Positions 1 through 13,300 of a stretch of 64,000 bases of DNA are shown piece after piece. A program made the translations under genes and the position numbers. Within the stretch, counting starts at the first letter, position 1. Every line of letters begins with the position of its first letter. The notes under the pieces were generated by a model. It did no database searches and was not told the origin of the DNA. It worked only from the letters and a program-made list of their open reading frames with translations. Origin of the DNA: Stercorarius parasiticus (taxonomy: Eukaryota > Chordata > Aves > Charadriiformes > Stercorariidae). Where the stretch lies: assembly GCA_013396915.1 (NCBI GenBank), contig VWZL01005000.1, positions 330,062 through 394,061 of the forward strand, read 5' to 3'.

Positions 1-3000
1 AATCCCATCCAAACTGGCCTTGAAGGTGCCTAGAGAAAGCACCTGTGGTTTCCCCTTAGAGCAAAGGTGGCATTGATTCTCTCCTTTCCTGCTCAGAAGA
101 GAGACCAAAGAAGAGCAGCACAGGGCTGTGGGAACAGTACATTGCTGCTGGGGAACTGTGTGGTCCCCAGGGGTGAGTGAGTTAGTCATCCTGCTCCATG
201 TTAGCCCAGTCCTGGGGAAACAGAGTGACAGCCTCTGTCATCTCAATGGATGGGCCTGCCCGGAAATTATGTTATTTGGCACAGTCAGCATCTACTCTTC
301 ATATATCAGACCCTAAATGACCTGATGCCTCTTCAAAGTGCAGCTCAGGGTGTTGGTTTTGATCATTAAAGCCTCTCACTGTCTTTGTGCATTACCCAGT
401 TCAGCTGGGAATTGTTTTCAGCGAGAGTCTTCTGCTCTGGAGCTGACCCCAATCTCAGCCACTGATAACATCAGTGAAATGGAAGGTCTAGCCATAGTAT
501 CATGATGAAGAAATAAAGATTTATAGACCACTTTGACAGATCACTATAGGTCAAGATGTGTAAGAATATTTTAATGCAGCTTCAACAGACAGATTTGCTG
601 AGTGTTAATGGCAAATGGTATTTTGTCCTCAGTAATTGAGTTTTTTAACATATGTTATATTTACCTGTGCAGTAAGTGTTAACAAACTAGCTAATATATT
701 TATTTCATTCTATAGCATGTATCAAAGAGCTATTTGTTTGCAATACAGTGATCATAAATTTTTTTTCTGTAGTGATTTCCTCTGCGTGCATGAACTCTGG
801 TTTATCTTCAAATTCTTTTCCCTGTTAGATCAAATTATTTGTCTTCATGGAAGATGGGTGGACTGAAGTGATACAATAATATTTGTGATGAAAATCTGAA
901 AAATGACTGCTTTTGTGGTTATTTACAAGGCAGATATTGGAGAAGTGTGTGTGCATTATGTTGTACTAAAAATATAGGCTAAATAAAGTGTTTGGCTTTT
1001 ATACACAGAGACAGAATGGAGCATATATTAATTCTAACACTTACAATTGCATATCAGGAAGATGGATGGAAGAAGAAATTCTCAAAAAACCCCACAAAAC
1101 ATAAGTTTCTTCCCAAGTTTTCCCTTCTTCATAAGGCTTTTCTGCTCCATAGCCTTGAGTCTCAGGAGATGTGCCTCAGATCACCTCATCATAGTATCTT
1201 GTGTTGAACTGAGTAGTGTTCACGTGAGCAAACTTGAGAGTAGGTCCAGCCCCTTGCAGTTTCAGTGTCCGGTGTCAGGTTGGTTGAGCAGAAAAATTGT
1301 CTGTTCTTACACATTTTATTCCTTCACATCCTCCATTCCTTTCCTAAAGGAGGGTTTCTGAAAGTGTAGCAAATGTTTGGGATTTGCAGACTAAGAAACC
1401 TGGAAACGGGGGATGACAATTTTACTTCCTTGATTCCCTTTAAATATTAAAATCTCTCCTTGCTTTTTAAGAGCAAGGAGACAGCAGAAGCTTAACTCAG
1501 AAAGATGCAGGTTTATACGAGCTTGCAGCCATCAGGGAGCATGTACAGCTAGGATCTGCATGACTTCCTTAAAGATGTTAGCAACTCCACGGTCCTAGCA
1601 GTATGAAATGCTCCTTGCTCTGCAGGCTGTTGGGAACCTTGTTGTGCTCTGACTCCATCTCAAATGTGATGGCTGAGGGTATGGTGTTTTCTGTTTATCT
1701 GTACCTCTCTTGACCTTTTTTTTTTTTTTTAATACTGGAGAGCAAATCAGAGGTAAATTACAGTATTGTCTTGGCTGTATGGCTTTCTGGGTTGTAGTTC
1801 TTAGTTCACAGATGTGTTAGGTTTGCTGTCGTGATGGTGTTGGATGCTGTGATCAGGACTTTTCTTAGCTGTGCCAGATGCTGTCACACCTGCAAAGCCT
1901 CTAATAGTTACAGAAGTGAGTCTTGAAGAGGGACTTGCAGGTTTGAACCTAAAGCTTTGTTCCTTACCGAGCAATGAAGAAAGGGTGAAAGCCTCTGGAG
2001 GAAAAGTGGATACGTAAGTAGCCCATGGAAGCAGCAGTGGGAGTACAGGGTGTGGGTAAGGGGGCCTGTGCTGAGGGTAGAAACAGAAGATGCTCTTATT
2101 CCTTTTGTTCATTTTAGCAAAATGATAGCATTCAGCTACCAAGTGTGTGACTGCCTAAGAAAAATCAGCAACTGAAAGAGCAAAGCGGCGTTTTCTATTT
2201 TTCCACCTTCATTTTGTTGCTCTTCTCTGCGTTCATCCTTTGGTTGCTCATATACTGAATGGTTGCAAAAAAACCACCAAACAAGCCCTAGAAAATCTAG
2301 TTATTTTGCTTGCTTTCTTACTGCTTAACCAGGCTAAAAAAATGAAAGGCATACAACAGAGAAACATGACAGCTCAGGAGAGAAACAGAAGAAGTTTTCA
2401 TGTAAAACAGCTCACTTTTGGATTGACATAGGAATTGATTGTTTTAATGAGTGGGAAAGTAAAGGATGGTTAAAGGCAAATTATGTATTTTTTGATACAT
2501 ATAATTTCTTCAACTTATATCTTGCAGGAGTAGTGTTCGGATCTGAGTCTACTGGAAAGCTCAGGGTGGACAGTGGAGTTCATCTTAAATTTGCAAAGCT
2601 ATATTGATTGTTTGTCTTGCTCTAGTGCATTGTAACAACATAGCGGCAATCATTTTGGCAGCCACGTAGCCCCTAGACTTTTTTAAAATGGTCTAAGTGG
2701 TCATCCGTTTATTAATGTTTCCATAATGGTGCCATTATGCTGCTTGTTTCTGTGATGATTTCCTAAGTAGGGCACAGCAAATTTTGTTGTGGCAGCTCTT
2801 GTGGCAAAGGCTGAGCGAGGTATGTCACACCATGTGAGTTAATTTGGTCTAACAGCAGCTCGTTCCCCAGACAAATAAGAAAAGGCACCGGTGTATGTGA
2901 AAAAGAGTCTTGAGCTACGTTCCTTTAATGCTGCTATGTTATGGCAGTGTGGTAGTGTTTTAAAATGGGGTAGAGGGGGAGGGAAATTAAAATTCATAAA

Positions 3001-5129
3001 CTCAAGACTTGTAAGGCAAACCCGTCATGAGAATTATAGCTGTTGGCTATTGCACTCTCTTTAACAACATTAAAAAACCTTGTAGGATACTAGCTATTAG
3101 CATTTTATTTACTCAAAAGAATGTATCGCAAGATGGATGCACATGATAGCTTTTGTCTTACCTGCTTCCTAGTGTCCAACAAGATCTTCGTTCTTTGCTT
3201 TAAAGTTTCTCTGAATACTTCACCATCATATCAAATAATTGTTGCTGAAGGGTAATTAATGACCCAATATACAGCTATTGTAGCAAAATTATATCTTTTA
3301 AGGAAGTAGTCTTTAAAAGAATAGTTAACCAATTTTGATGGAGCTCTAGCTGTTGGAAGTGCAGGTCCTTAGCATGATATTTATTTAAGTACATTTTTGG
3401 AGCAATTCAAGTCAGACATTTGTTCTTCTCTAATGGAGACTAGACGTTCTCCACCACTGAACAAACAGATTTTCACAGTTCTGGCTGTTGTATTCCTGAG
3501 CAGTGTTTCTCTTGAAAGGGTCTCCTACCCGCTGTGGACTTGAAATTTATTACGTGATGCTGAAGGTCTAATGCTTTGGTTAACAGGCTGTTAATTACAT
3601 TAATGGTGCTCAGGAAAAGATTATTATGAAATATAGTTAATAGTCTTCTACAGCGCAAAAACATTGTCTTAATATAGACATACGAAGAAATCACCATGGT
3701 GTCTTAGTGCATGAGAAGAGAGAGATACGAAAAGGATACACTGTTTGCTGTTGAAGCCTTACAAAAAGAGAAAGTAAAATTTCAAGATACTTCATTTCAT
3801 TGGAGTCATGATACAGGTCTTGCTGTAGCCCATCCAGCCTCTGGTACTATTATGTTTCATTCCCCTTGCCACTGACAGACTTTCAGACCACAATGGCATC
3901 CACAGTGTAAAAACTGGTGGAGTGTAGAAGTAATGAGGATAAAAACCCCTGAGCTAAACCCAGGTCATGATACGTTCCACTACAAGGCATAACATAAAAA
4001 GATATTTCCATGATGAATAATGTGCTGTTAAAGTAACGTATTTGTAAAACTAGATTTAATAGAGCAAATTACAAAGGTATTAATAAGAGATATATTATTA
4101 GGGAGGAGAAAATCAGTAGCCATTTTTGTTTATGAAGACCAAGGAACTGAGCTGGGCAAAAAGTTTGCTCATTAGCAGCAGAATATTTATTTTTTGACCT
4201 TTCTTTTAATCTAACATAAAACTTCCCATAGAAATCAAGGTAATGTGTACTAATGCACAGTAATTACATCTATAGTGGGAGTGCACAAAACAAGCTTATC
4301 AAAGCAAGCCAACACTGTTTTCTCTCCTGTTTAGGTTGTCCTTACAGCTTCATTGCTCTCTAGTCCTCTTTCACATGAAAAATGTCGAATAACTCTCACC
4401 CTTGCACCCAAACCCTTAGATTATGTAGCTGAAGCTGAGATGAAGACTAGAATACACAGTTGAAGGTGGAAAAACAGGATTAAATATTTGGGAAATTTTT
4501 TTTTTACATATCTAGACATTTGAAGAAAGTATATTGTTAACACAGACTTACACTGGTGTACCCAGACTAGAATTTGTCCTTTCTGCTAAATTAGATCCTT
4601 TATTTCACAGTAGTGTTCTATATTATACTAAATTGTACCCTGCTTTTATCCCTGTACCTATTTGCAAGTCCTTCTTCAATTTGCACTTTGGGTATTTGGT
4701 ACTTAGTGGCAATTCTAGAGCCATTTCAAAGAAATAGCCAGATGAAGATGTCCATGAGAAAACAGAAGATGGTTCCACAAGAAAAACAAGATACAATGTT
4801 CAGTGGTGGCTTATATATGCAATGCACATCTTTGTGTAGGGTTGTAAGCCAGAGGATTTTAATTCAGATTTATTACTCTTTTAATTTATTCAAACTTGGC
4901 AGTATGTACTCGTTGTCAATTAGAAAAATGTAGTGTTGTACAAAAGATACTTTAATAAGAATTTTCTTTAAACTAATAGTTTCAGAAGTTTCAAGAAGAA
5001 AACCACAAACTGTTTTCCCTCTCTTGCTACCCCCACGCCCTCCACCACACCCTCATATTGCAAACAGCAAATCAGTATTCATTAGGAGTCAGTGAATTAA
5101 TGGGTATTATACTCAGCATGCTGTAAACT
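1..5129. other. Unique AT-rich intergenic or intronic sequence, no gene seen
   Basis: No recognisable repeat or convincing coding region was found here. The first ~480 bases are somewhat more GC-rich than what follows. They include a pyrimidine-rich AG (bases 70-96) followed by a GTGAGT donor-like site at 173, but all three frames between them are open, so this gives no clear coding signal. A poly(T) run lies at 1716-1730. The 113-codon minus-strand open frame at 1801-2142 has no recognisable family and no supporting structure. Confidence 0.5.
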
Positions 5130-5612
5130 ACAGAATCACAGGATGGCTGAAGTCAGCAGGGACCTCTGGATATCTTCTAGTTCAACCCCTGTGCTCAAAG
5201 CGGGGTCAGCTACAGAGGGTTTCTCACAGCCATGCCCAGGTGTCCTTAGACACCTGGTGAGACACCTCTCTCACCAAGCGGTGAGACCCCAAAACCTCTC
5301 TAGGCAACCTGTTCTGATGTTTCATCAACCTGACAATAAAAAGCTCTTTTATATGTTTCGATGGACTCTTCTGTATTTTCATTTGTGGCCATTACCTCTG
5401 GTCCTGTCACCAGGCACCACTAAGATCCTGTCTCTGTCTTCTTTACACCCCCCATCAGGTGTTTGTATACACTGATAAGATCCCCCTGAGTCTTCTCTAC
5501 TCCAGGATGAACAGTCCCAGCTCTCTCAGCCTTGTTTTGTATGAGAGATGGTCCAATCCCCAAATCACCTTCGTGTCCCTGTGTTGAATGCACTCCTGTG
5601 CATCCATGTCTA
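5130..5612 (-). mobile_element. CR1 LINE, 5'-truncated 3' end
   Basis: Read on the minus strand this is the 3' part of a CR1 retrotransposon: the last part of ORF2 plus the 3' UTR. The plus strand begins at 5131 with the antisense of the CR1 terminus (CAGAATCACAGGATGG) and continues through the usual antisense landmarks: a 'cctctctaggcaacctgttc'-type segment near 5296, a 'catttgtggccattacctctg' segment near 5380, and 'gataagatccccctgagtc' near 5474. It is diverged: the terminal octamer is present about once and the ORF2 frame is broken. The 5' limit near 5612 is where similarity fades. CR1 moves by target-primed reverse transcription and is usually 5'-truncated, as here. Confidence 0.88.
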
Positions 5613-5834
5613 TCTTATCAGTTGAGCTTCATCAATACGTTACAGCACCACTGAGAAAGCCAAAGTAGCATTATTTTTAACCTTGCATATGCCATAAAGA
5701 AACCTGGAGTTAAAATATGTAGAAATATAGAATGAGAATTTCTAATGAGAAGAAGACATTGACGATAGCATTCTACGGCCGATTTTAGTCCTAGCTCTTA
5801 TTTCTATGTTTCTTTGTTGTGTTGGGGTTTTCTT

Positions 5835-5865
<31 letters not shown>

Positions 5866-8800
5866 GCATTGTTCTAATAGCGCAGCATATATCACTCAGT
5901 TTTCAGTATTAGACTTTGTCTTTCAGGTTCAGCTGAAGAAATGCAAAGGAGTCAGTGCTATATGCTTAGGGCTAGTTCTGGTATATTTGGAAGCAAAGAT
6001 GGAGCTGCTCCTAGGCATTGTTCGAGAGCCAAAACTGCAGTTGACAACAGTTGGAAATGCATTAACTGCAGCCATTATCATCAAGACTGTGGACACAGAA
6101 GTGAGGGAGACATGATTTCCCTGTTCAGATTTGCCACTAACTTTGTTATGAGAAAACTTGGACAGCTAAAGGCACTACAACAATGCACTAGACATTTCAC
6201 ATTTTGTTGAGACGCTGTCAAAAACCAAAAGGCTGTCTAGCATCTCAAGCAAGATAACATTAGTTATGAAAAGCAATCTGATGAGAATCCAGCATATCCC
6301 TGCTCAAGCATTCCATTACAATGCAAAAGACTTCAAAAGCTGAATTAATTTGTGTACCCTGCCAAGAGGGTACATACCAATGAGGATATCCAGAAGGCAA
6401 TTGAAATTATGAACTGGTACAGCAGCAGTTACACTGATTGCTCATGTTAGAGGGAGATTTGGTTAGTGGAAATCTACCATATAAAGATCAAACTGTAAAT
6501 GTCCAACTCAAATGTTATTTCAATTTTTCCGTACAGATGTGAAAACTGAAGGATTTCTTATAAGGGCAGAGCCAGTACCTGCCAAGGTAAGTGCGCTTCT
6601 ATGTACCTGGAACAAAGTGTTAAAGGGTGTAAATAAACAGAATAGTTATATTGAACAAAAATATCTTGGACCTAGCAAAACTAAAGGAAGCAAAAAGAAA
6701 ACTAACACAGGTAGAGGATAGACTGGGGGCTCTTTTATTTGGTTGGCTTTTTCTCCTTAAAAGATTTGGTGGCAAGGAAAGGATCTATAATCAGGATCTT
6801 TTTTTGTCCTGAGTGCCTTACTGTGCTCTGAAAATGTTTCCAGAGTGTAGACAGTTTGTTTTACGACGCCTCTTCTCTTTCTGCCTCAAAACCAGTAAGA
6901 GCATTTCCTTTGTGCATTTTCAAAACTTGATGAGGTTTTAAGCATTCTTCCCATGTGAGAGAATCATCTGAAGAAAGGAATTATCAAGCTACAACAAAAA
7001 AGATTTTGTTTGCCAGATAAACTAAAAGGTAATATTAGCCCCTTAAACAATATACATAAATGTTTAATTTATATGTAATGTGTTTTATCTGAATCATAAC
7101 AGAACAGAATAAATACTGTGGAGATTTCAAAGAAAATGATAGTATTATTACTTCACTCAAATACCAAGGGATAGTAATATGAAAATATTTATTTTCACAA
7201 CATGTTGCAAACATGACAGCTTGATAATATTCTGGATGATTATAACTGACATTTTGTTTGAAAAATAATAAATAATATGGTCTCCTGGAGCAATTACACA
7301 AATGCTTATTGGGAACGTGCCCTGAGATATTCATAGAGAGTAGCGCTCAGAGTGTGGCCAGGGTTCCTCCAAAGCTGGTGTCGTGGGCTGAAAAATACCC
7401 TCCATTTCCCACCTGGCAAATAAGAACCTAAGAAGTTAGAAGATGAGAAGGAATTTCAGAAAGGGCGTCATGATTACTGAAAAAGTTGAGAATTATTGTG
7501 CTTGAAGGAAAACACGGGAAGCCACAATGCCATTTTATGTCTAAATAAAACATTATGTTACAGAGAACATACAGAAATGCATTAAACACTTTAGGATTAC
7601 CCAGAATAAAGAGCTATACTGCATATCTCATCAGTTCAATATTTATTTCTCAGGACAATTGAGGACAATATTTTTATGTGCAGAAATGATAAAGCTGTAA
7701 ATGCAGACAAATGATGGTAAAATCCCTGTAGGATGGTACAGCTGCAAGTACAACACTGTTTCACAGGAAATCTTGGAAATCTTGAATGCCTCATGGCTTG
7801 AGTAATGAGGGGAAGTCAATATAGATAATTTTTAACATACTGCACAGTGCTTTGAATGTTACCAAATGTGGATGGATGAATGTCTACACACAGCAACTAT
7901 AATACATCGCACAAATCTCAGGGCTGTGAGCTGATTGTTTGTTTGCAGCTGAGGACAAAGACAAGAATAATTAGGCCACTCTGTAGCATTCCTAAAGTTC
8001 AGAAGGGCTTGCTGTTGTGGGAGTTAAGGATGTAACAGCTTTTATTTCCGAGGCTTTTGTGGAAATCAGTTGAGTTATTTTTATTAAGTCACATAATACT
8101 CTTCCATCTCAGTAAGTAAATACAGATTTATTTATAAATAAATTGTCTTTTTATAAATAGTCTCACTTATGAACAAAACCTGATATTAAAATCACTTATT
8201 TATATTTGTGAAGTTGCAGTTTGACATTTAATAGCTGAAAATATCATGTTGCAATAGAATAATAGTAATGGCTTAGACTGTCTATAGAAAGATTTGTACT
8301 ACATGGGCGATCTCTGTGCTGAAATGCATGTTACGTGCTTCTTCTCTACTATTGAAGAGAAACTATGGAAAGTATAAGCAGAAAACTCAGGTGGTGCCAG
8401 AGCAATTTCCTATGTCACCATTACCATGTTACATGCCTAACCATTTGGCCACTTAGGATAAATAATAATTCCTTTGCTAGAGGATCACATGGATTAGAGG
8501 GCTAATCTTTTGTCCTTTACATGAAACTCTTCCATTTCAAAACACACCTTATTTTTTCCTCCATGAATGTTCTCTGCCACTAAAAGGTGGCAAGGTCCAT
8601 TTGTATGTACAGTTTATGGTCTAGCAATAGTTCTACATAGGAAGAAAACAAAGTGCCTGCTAGACACAATGAACATAACTCAATAGAACCCCAAGGTCAT
8701 GTGGCCAGCAGCGCTGCTGGGTAGTGCAGTGTCATATTCAGCCTCACACCTGTAGCTTGGAGAAACATGGCTATGGAGAAAGTTGAAAACTTGCATATGG

Positions 8801-8880
8801 AGAACAGCATGCCTTTTACCAGCAGTCAAAAGAGTTTCAAGCATCTGTTCCTCACAGCTCACAGTTGCAAAGATCACAAG
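5613..8880. other. Non-repetitive AT-rich stretch, no supported gene
   Basis: No known repeat was recognised. An interrupted poly(T) tract (5840-5850 and 5852-5862) is followed by a pyrimidine-rich AG at 5925-5926 and a 62-codon open segment ending in TGA at 6113-6115, with no family match that I recognise. A 50-base segment at 6537-6586 sits between a good acceptor (pyrimidine tract plus TACAG) and a consensus GTAAGT donor, and is open in one frame. Both are discussed as uncertain exon candidates. The rest is AT-rich with no visible structure. Confidence 0.45.
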
Positions 8881-8881
8881 G

Positions 8882-9163
8882 CTGCAAAGAGGATGCTTTG
8901 GCCCAGGAGGATGAAGATCAGGACAAGAAGCAATGGGCACAAACTGAAGCACAGGAAACACTTTTTTACTGTGACGGTGAGCAAGCACTGGCACAGGTTG
9001 CCCAGGGAGATTGTGGAGTCTCCATCCTTGGACATATTAAAAAATCATCTGGACTTGGCCCTGGGTAACCTGCTCTAGATGGCCCTGCTTGAAGCGGAGG
9101 TTGGACCAGACGATCTCCAGAGGTCCTTTCCAACCGCAGCCATTCCGTGTCTGTGTGACTCTG
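8882..9163 (+). mobile_element. CR1 LINE, short 3' end fragment
   Basis: This plus-strand CR1 3' fragment covers the extreme C-terminus of ORF2 and the 3' UTR. Landmarks in order are a segment encoding the typical 'SNGHKLKHRKHFF' region (about 8930-8970), 'HWHRLPREIVESPSLDILK' (about 8985-9045), then the 3' UTR with 'gttggaccagacgatctcc' and 'ggtcctttccaacc'. It ends in a degenerate terminal repeat (CCATTCCGTGTCTGTGTGACTCTG) at about 9163. The open frame across 8767-9078 includes this part but its upstream section is not CR1. The element lacks the endonuclease and the whole catalytic reverse transcriptase. Confidence 0.85.
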
Positions 9164-9164
9164 A

Positions 9165-12100
9165 AGATGTCCTAGAAGTCATGTATGTTAATGAATGAGT
9201 TTTTGTGTCGCAATATAGACATCATTCTGCTCTTAGTACAAGGAGCAATATTACAGTCAAAGGCTGTGATGTGATCAGAACTTCTTGGCAATGCATGTTT
9301 CTGTTCTGACTCCAAGGCCAAACAATGGCCTTAAGGACTTCATCTTAATCTTTCTCATCAGTTCATGCCCTCATAAAATACAGATTTTCTTATCTTCTGA
9401 GACAGAGGAACAGATCTTTTCACTAAACTGTTTTACTGGTATTATTCCCATACACTGTTATAAGCAAACTTGACAATACTGGTGTTTCAAAAAGCACAGG
9501 TCAGAGATGTGATACACTGAACTCACTGTATAGGTGATGCAAAATTTTTCAGTATGGGTGCACTAACCACAGGAAAGCAAAAGCAGAAAGTGAGTAGTTT
9601 GCTGCTGAGTATTTAGTCTTCTGAACATATTAATAACATCGACAGATTTGTGCAGACATTAATTGCATGGTGCAGATTTCCATGTTTCTTCTGTGTAGGT
9701 GCCGAATGTGTGTACCTTTAAGTAATTAATTTGTACAGACAACTGTGATAATTACTTACCTGAAAGAGAGACGACAGAAATAGCTGATCGGTCACATAAG
9801 CCACCGAACTGTCTGAAAATATCCTTTCCTATCTTTTATTTGGAAACACAAATATGTAAATGCTTTTCTACAACTCTGAGCTTAGTATTAACACTTCTTC
9901 ATTTGTGAAACTAAACAGTATAGAAAAAGGTGGAGGAGGAAAGACAAAAAGAATTTAAATGAGTCCAGATAGATTTGCATAATGTGGGAATGTCACTACA
10001 CTTTAATATCTGTTATAATATTTCTGATACTTAATAAAATCAGGTTAGTGCCAGACTCTAGTAAAGGTCATCATAGTGCATTTTCATTTTATAGCTACAA
10101 CATTTTCACATTTATTAAGATTATTTTAAATAGAATGAATTAAATGAATGAATGACATACTGTGGAGGTAAATATCAAGGAAGAAGAATTATTATTTAAG
10201 TTAAAGGACGGTATTGGCATAAGATCAAATGATTATATATTGGTCATGAATAAATCTAGAGGGGAAATTGGAAGAAGGCTCCTTAACTGTCCAAGAAGTA
10301 GGTTTCTGGAACTGTCTGACAAAGGGAGCAGGGATTGAGTAATTTAAACTGTTTTAAAAGTAATGTGATATGCTTTGGAAAGAGATCACGTAATTAAGTA
10401 GGAGATTTCACAGAGTGAGATTTGTCATAGGAAATCATTTTGTCCCAGGGCATAAGTCTGACAGTTTTCAGATACATGGGGTGTCAGTATTCCCAAAGAG
10501 TCCCTTAGAAATGCTATTGCCAGAAAGTTATACAATCTTGTCCATGTTGCTGAGTTTCTAGTCAGCACTGGTTAGAAATCAGCTGTAAGTTTCCTATCTT
10601 GATCTGTAATTTGGCTTCTTCTAGGGTCTGCATTTACTGTCCTCGGAAGCCTTGGAGGTGAACAAGTAGACATAGATGGCGTGAAATTGTACCTTTAATG
10701 GCATTACATCTTCAGATGTCTGGTTGATGTGCCCTGATCACACAGTCAGTGTAAAACCAGTTGCCAGGTATGAGCTCAGGAGGAAACTCTTTTCTGAATT
10801 TAAATTAGCCACAGTCTTGCAGTATAAGCATGGGACTCTCTTAGGACTCTCTCTGAGTTTAATTTAGCAACTAAAGTGTAGAGACCTGTGATATTAGCAA
10901 GATTTTTCCTCCTTTTATCTAGGGCGTGGTTTAGGCTTGGCTTTCTGATACGATGTTGGGAAGATATTTTTATCCCTTAACGCATGGTACGGATGGTTTT
11001 GGACCCCTTTCAAACCAGGCAGCTGTTTTATAGCTGCCTGAAATTTTAGAAACTGGACCTTATGAGTTGGCTGATTTCTCCCGTTCTTTGTTCTTAAACA
11101 AGGTAATCACCTTGCCTATTTTAAACAGAACGTTTAAATTCCATTTAAGAAAATAAAAGTTACTGTTAAGAGCAGAAACAAACAAGTCATATACATTCCT
11201 TAATTTTATAATTCTGTAACCTTTTTCCTATGGACTTTCTGCTTCATGATGACCTTTATCTTTTGTCACATTGGTACTCCCCACCTCACTATAGGATTAC
11301 ATAGGCAAGGGATGACACATGAAATGGGATCTTTACCTTCATTTCTGAGGCACAAAGGGAGAAAAGAGAATACAGCGTAATCAGTATTTCTCAATGGTAA
11401 GCCTTTGCTCCTAGGAAGCCTTGAACAAGGATCCCATGGAGGCCAGCTTAATCATGAAATTTACTGACAAAGCTGAGAAGAGAAAATTGTACAGTACTTA
11501 CTTGTCTATGACACCTGCTTTTAGCACTGCTTTGAGCCTCAAATCCAAAAAACAAAAATCCCTCTTGCGTAAAGTAAGATCTAACAATTGGACTATACAA
11601 CTTGTGATTTGCATCGGCAGAGATGAAGTGGATCTGAAAGAGCTAGAGAAATATTTTTTGCAACTCAAATATACTTGAAATAGCCAACACATTTAAAAAA
11701 GAAGTCTAGTAGATATTTGGCAAGAAGAAAAAAAAAACAAACCTTCTGTGAAATACCTCAGATAGTGTGTTAAATACCATCCACTGTCTGTTCATCAGAG
11801 GTCCACATCTAGCCAGTAACATTGCTAATAATTAAACCATTATTTCCAGATCTCATCTCTGTGTGTCATGTATTTCAAGGGTGTGATGATACCACAATGA
11901 GAAATTACGATTCACAGTATTCCTGATGCTTTTCTTAAAGTTCCCCCACAAAATACCATGAAGTTGTGAATGCAATAGGAAATAATTCTGACCTCTTGTT
12001 CTTCAGATTTGTCAAAGGTCTCCAAAATGACAGGCAAAGACTACCAACTTATGTGTAGTCTTGATTAACAGACTTTTCACTATGATGATAGGAAGGATGA

Positions 12101-13150
12101 AAGCTGTAAAAAGAACTCCGCTTCTCGCCCCACTAGATTTTCTCAAATCTGATTTTCTTCACTGTTCTGGTTTAAAACTTTCTTCTCCAGAGTGGGGGAA
12201 AACAACTTCTCCTATTCCCTGTTGCAAAAATGAACTTTACAGTGCAAAGGCTGTCTAAACCCACATTCCAGCTGTCACTAGAAATTTTAGCATATTACAG
12301 CAAATAAACCAGTCTGCTGCTGAAAAATAAATGGGAATTAGAACGGGTCAGAAATGTTTTGCCCTGCCCTGCTTGCCTGTGATAGATGTGATGAATTTCG
12401 GTAAAAGTGGTTTTGATCACAAGTTCCATCAAAAACTTCACCTTCCAACAACAACATTTGAGCATTTTGCTAAACCTATATAATTTCTTGATTAGGAGAA
12501 AATCTAGTTCGGACAGAGGATCAAGATACGTAGTCCTTTTGGTGTGTTCTCAAGGACATGAACTACTTTATGAAGGGACATAAGGGAAAAAAGGAAAAAA
12601 GGCCTAAGGGCTCCAATACAGTAAAAAATGTTTCAGCTGGCAGAAACAAGAATTAAAGCATGCAGGAGAAAATAAATGGGAAAACATATATTAAGTGGGA
12701 TGGAAAGAGCAATAAAGCTAAAAGAGACCTTGGGGAAGAGAGAGGAAGTCAAATTAGACTTGAATTTGTAACCTGGTATGGGAGCAAAACGAGACAATGA
12801 AATTTGAGCTATTAACAAAAGAAGTGCATTATAAAAATACTCCAAGTAAATTAAGTAAATATTTTAGCACCTAACTTTCCCTATAGTGGGTTTATAGCCC
12901 CATTTTATAACCAGAACTGCAATATGGAGTGCAAAAAGGGTGAAGGTCTGGATCTGGTCAAATATAGGCCTTGTCAGTAGTGTCCTTCTTGCCTAACATC
13001 TAAAAGTTAATTGACACTTCAAAATAAACTCCCTGTATTAAGAGCAGACACATTATCCTTTGGATCCCCCTGTTTCTACAAGCACAGAGTGACTTAAGGG
13101 TGACCTATTTAAACAGTTGAACTTTAGCATAGCTAAAGTTTAGAGAGGTG
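9165..13150. other. AT-rich stretch, one weak exon candidate, no recognised repeat
   Basis: Most of this stretch shows no repeat or gene. A short perfect hairpin (9-bp stem, 7-base loop) lies at 11,016-11,040. An 88-codon open segment begins after a TAG acceptor at 11,414 and contains a GTAAGA donor-like site at 11,574 (listed separately). On the minus strand a CAG|GTAAGT donor-like site reads at about 9,760 with an open upstream segment, but the acceptor is weak and I do not call an exon. Confidence 0.4.
11415..11573 (+). CDS. Weak candidate internal exon (unidentified)
   Basis: A 159-base segment, exactly 53 codons, is open in phase 0. It lies between an acceptor-like site (CTTTGCTCCTAG ending at 11,414) and a donor-like AAA|GTAAGA at 11,574. 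The frame stays open past the donor to a stop at 11,676-11,678, so it could equally be a terminal exon of 88 codons or chance. The translation is rich in Lys, Ser and Leu, and I recognise no domain. The downstream part (residues near DEVDLKELEKYF) is faintly reminiscent of an annexin repeat end, but too weakly to assign. Without homology or transcript support this is a hypothesis. Confidence 0.13.
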
Positions 13151-13154
13151 AATC

Positions 13155-13300
13155 ACGCTTTTTTGTTACTAGAAGACCTGAGAGAAGTGAGAAGATGAGA
13201 ATGACATGAAAGGTCTAGAGGGTCTAGAAAAGATTAGACGTTTTGAAGAAGTACTGAGAAAAGACCGGAGACCTCATAGCAGTTAATAAGTATAGGAAAA
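13155..13300 (+). mobile_element. Diverged ancient CR1 fragment
   Basis: Degenerate similarity to the ORF2 C-terminal region of older sauropsid CR1 elements on the plus strand. Visible landmarks are 'aaaggtctagagggtctag' (about 13,208), 'gagaaaagaccggagacctc' (about 13,256) and 'catagcagttaataagta' just after it. These correspond to the region that in intact elements encodes 'GLEHLSYEERL...RGDLI'. Indels destroy the reading frame and similarity fades on both sides. It lies only about 500 bases upstream of the much younger CR1 at 13,800. The family call rests on remembered consensus landmarks and the borders are approximate. Confidence 0.5.

Noticed and set aside
1801..2142. 113-codon minus-strand open frame
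   Set aside because: Low-complexity Pro/Ser/His composition, no domain, no splice or promoter support.
5927..6115. 62-codon open segment after a good acceptor, resembling a small hydrophobic protein or an Alba-like end
   Set aside because: The resemblance is too vague, and two other frames give equally plausible-looking peptides.
9755..9815. Minus-strand CAG|GTAAGT donor with an open upstream segment
   Set aside because: The acceptor has little pyrimidine tract and no adjoining exon was found.
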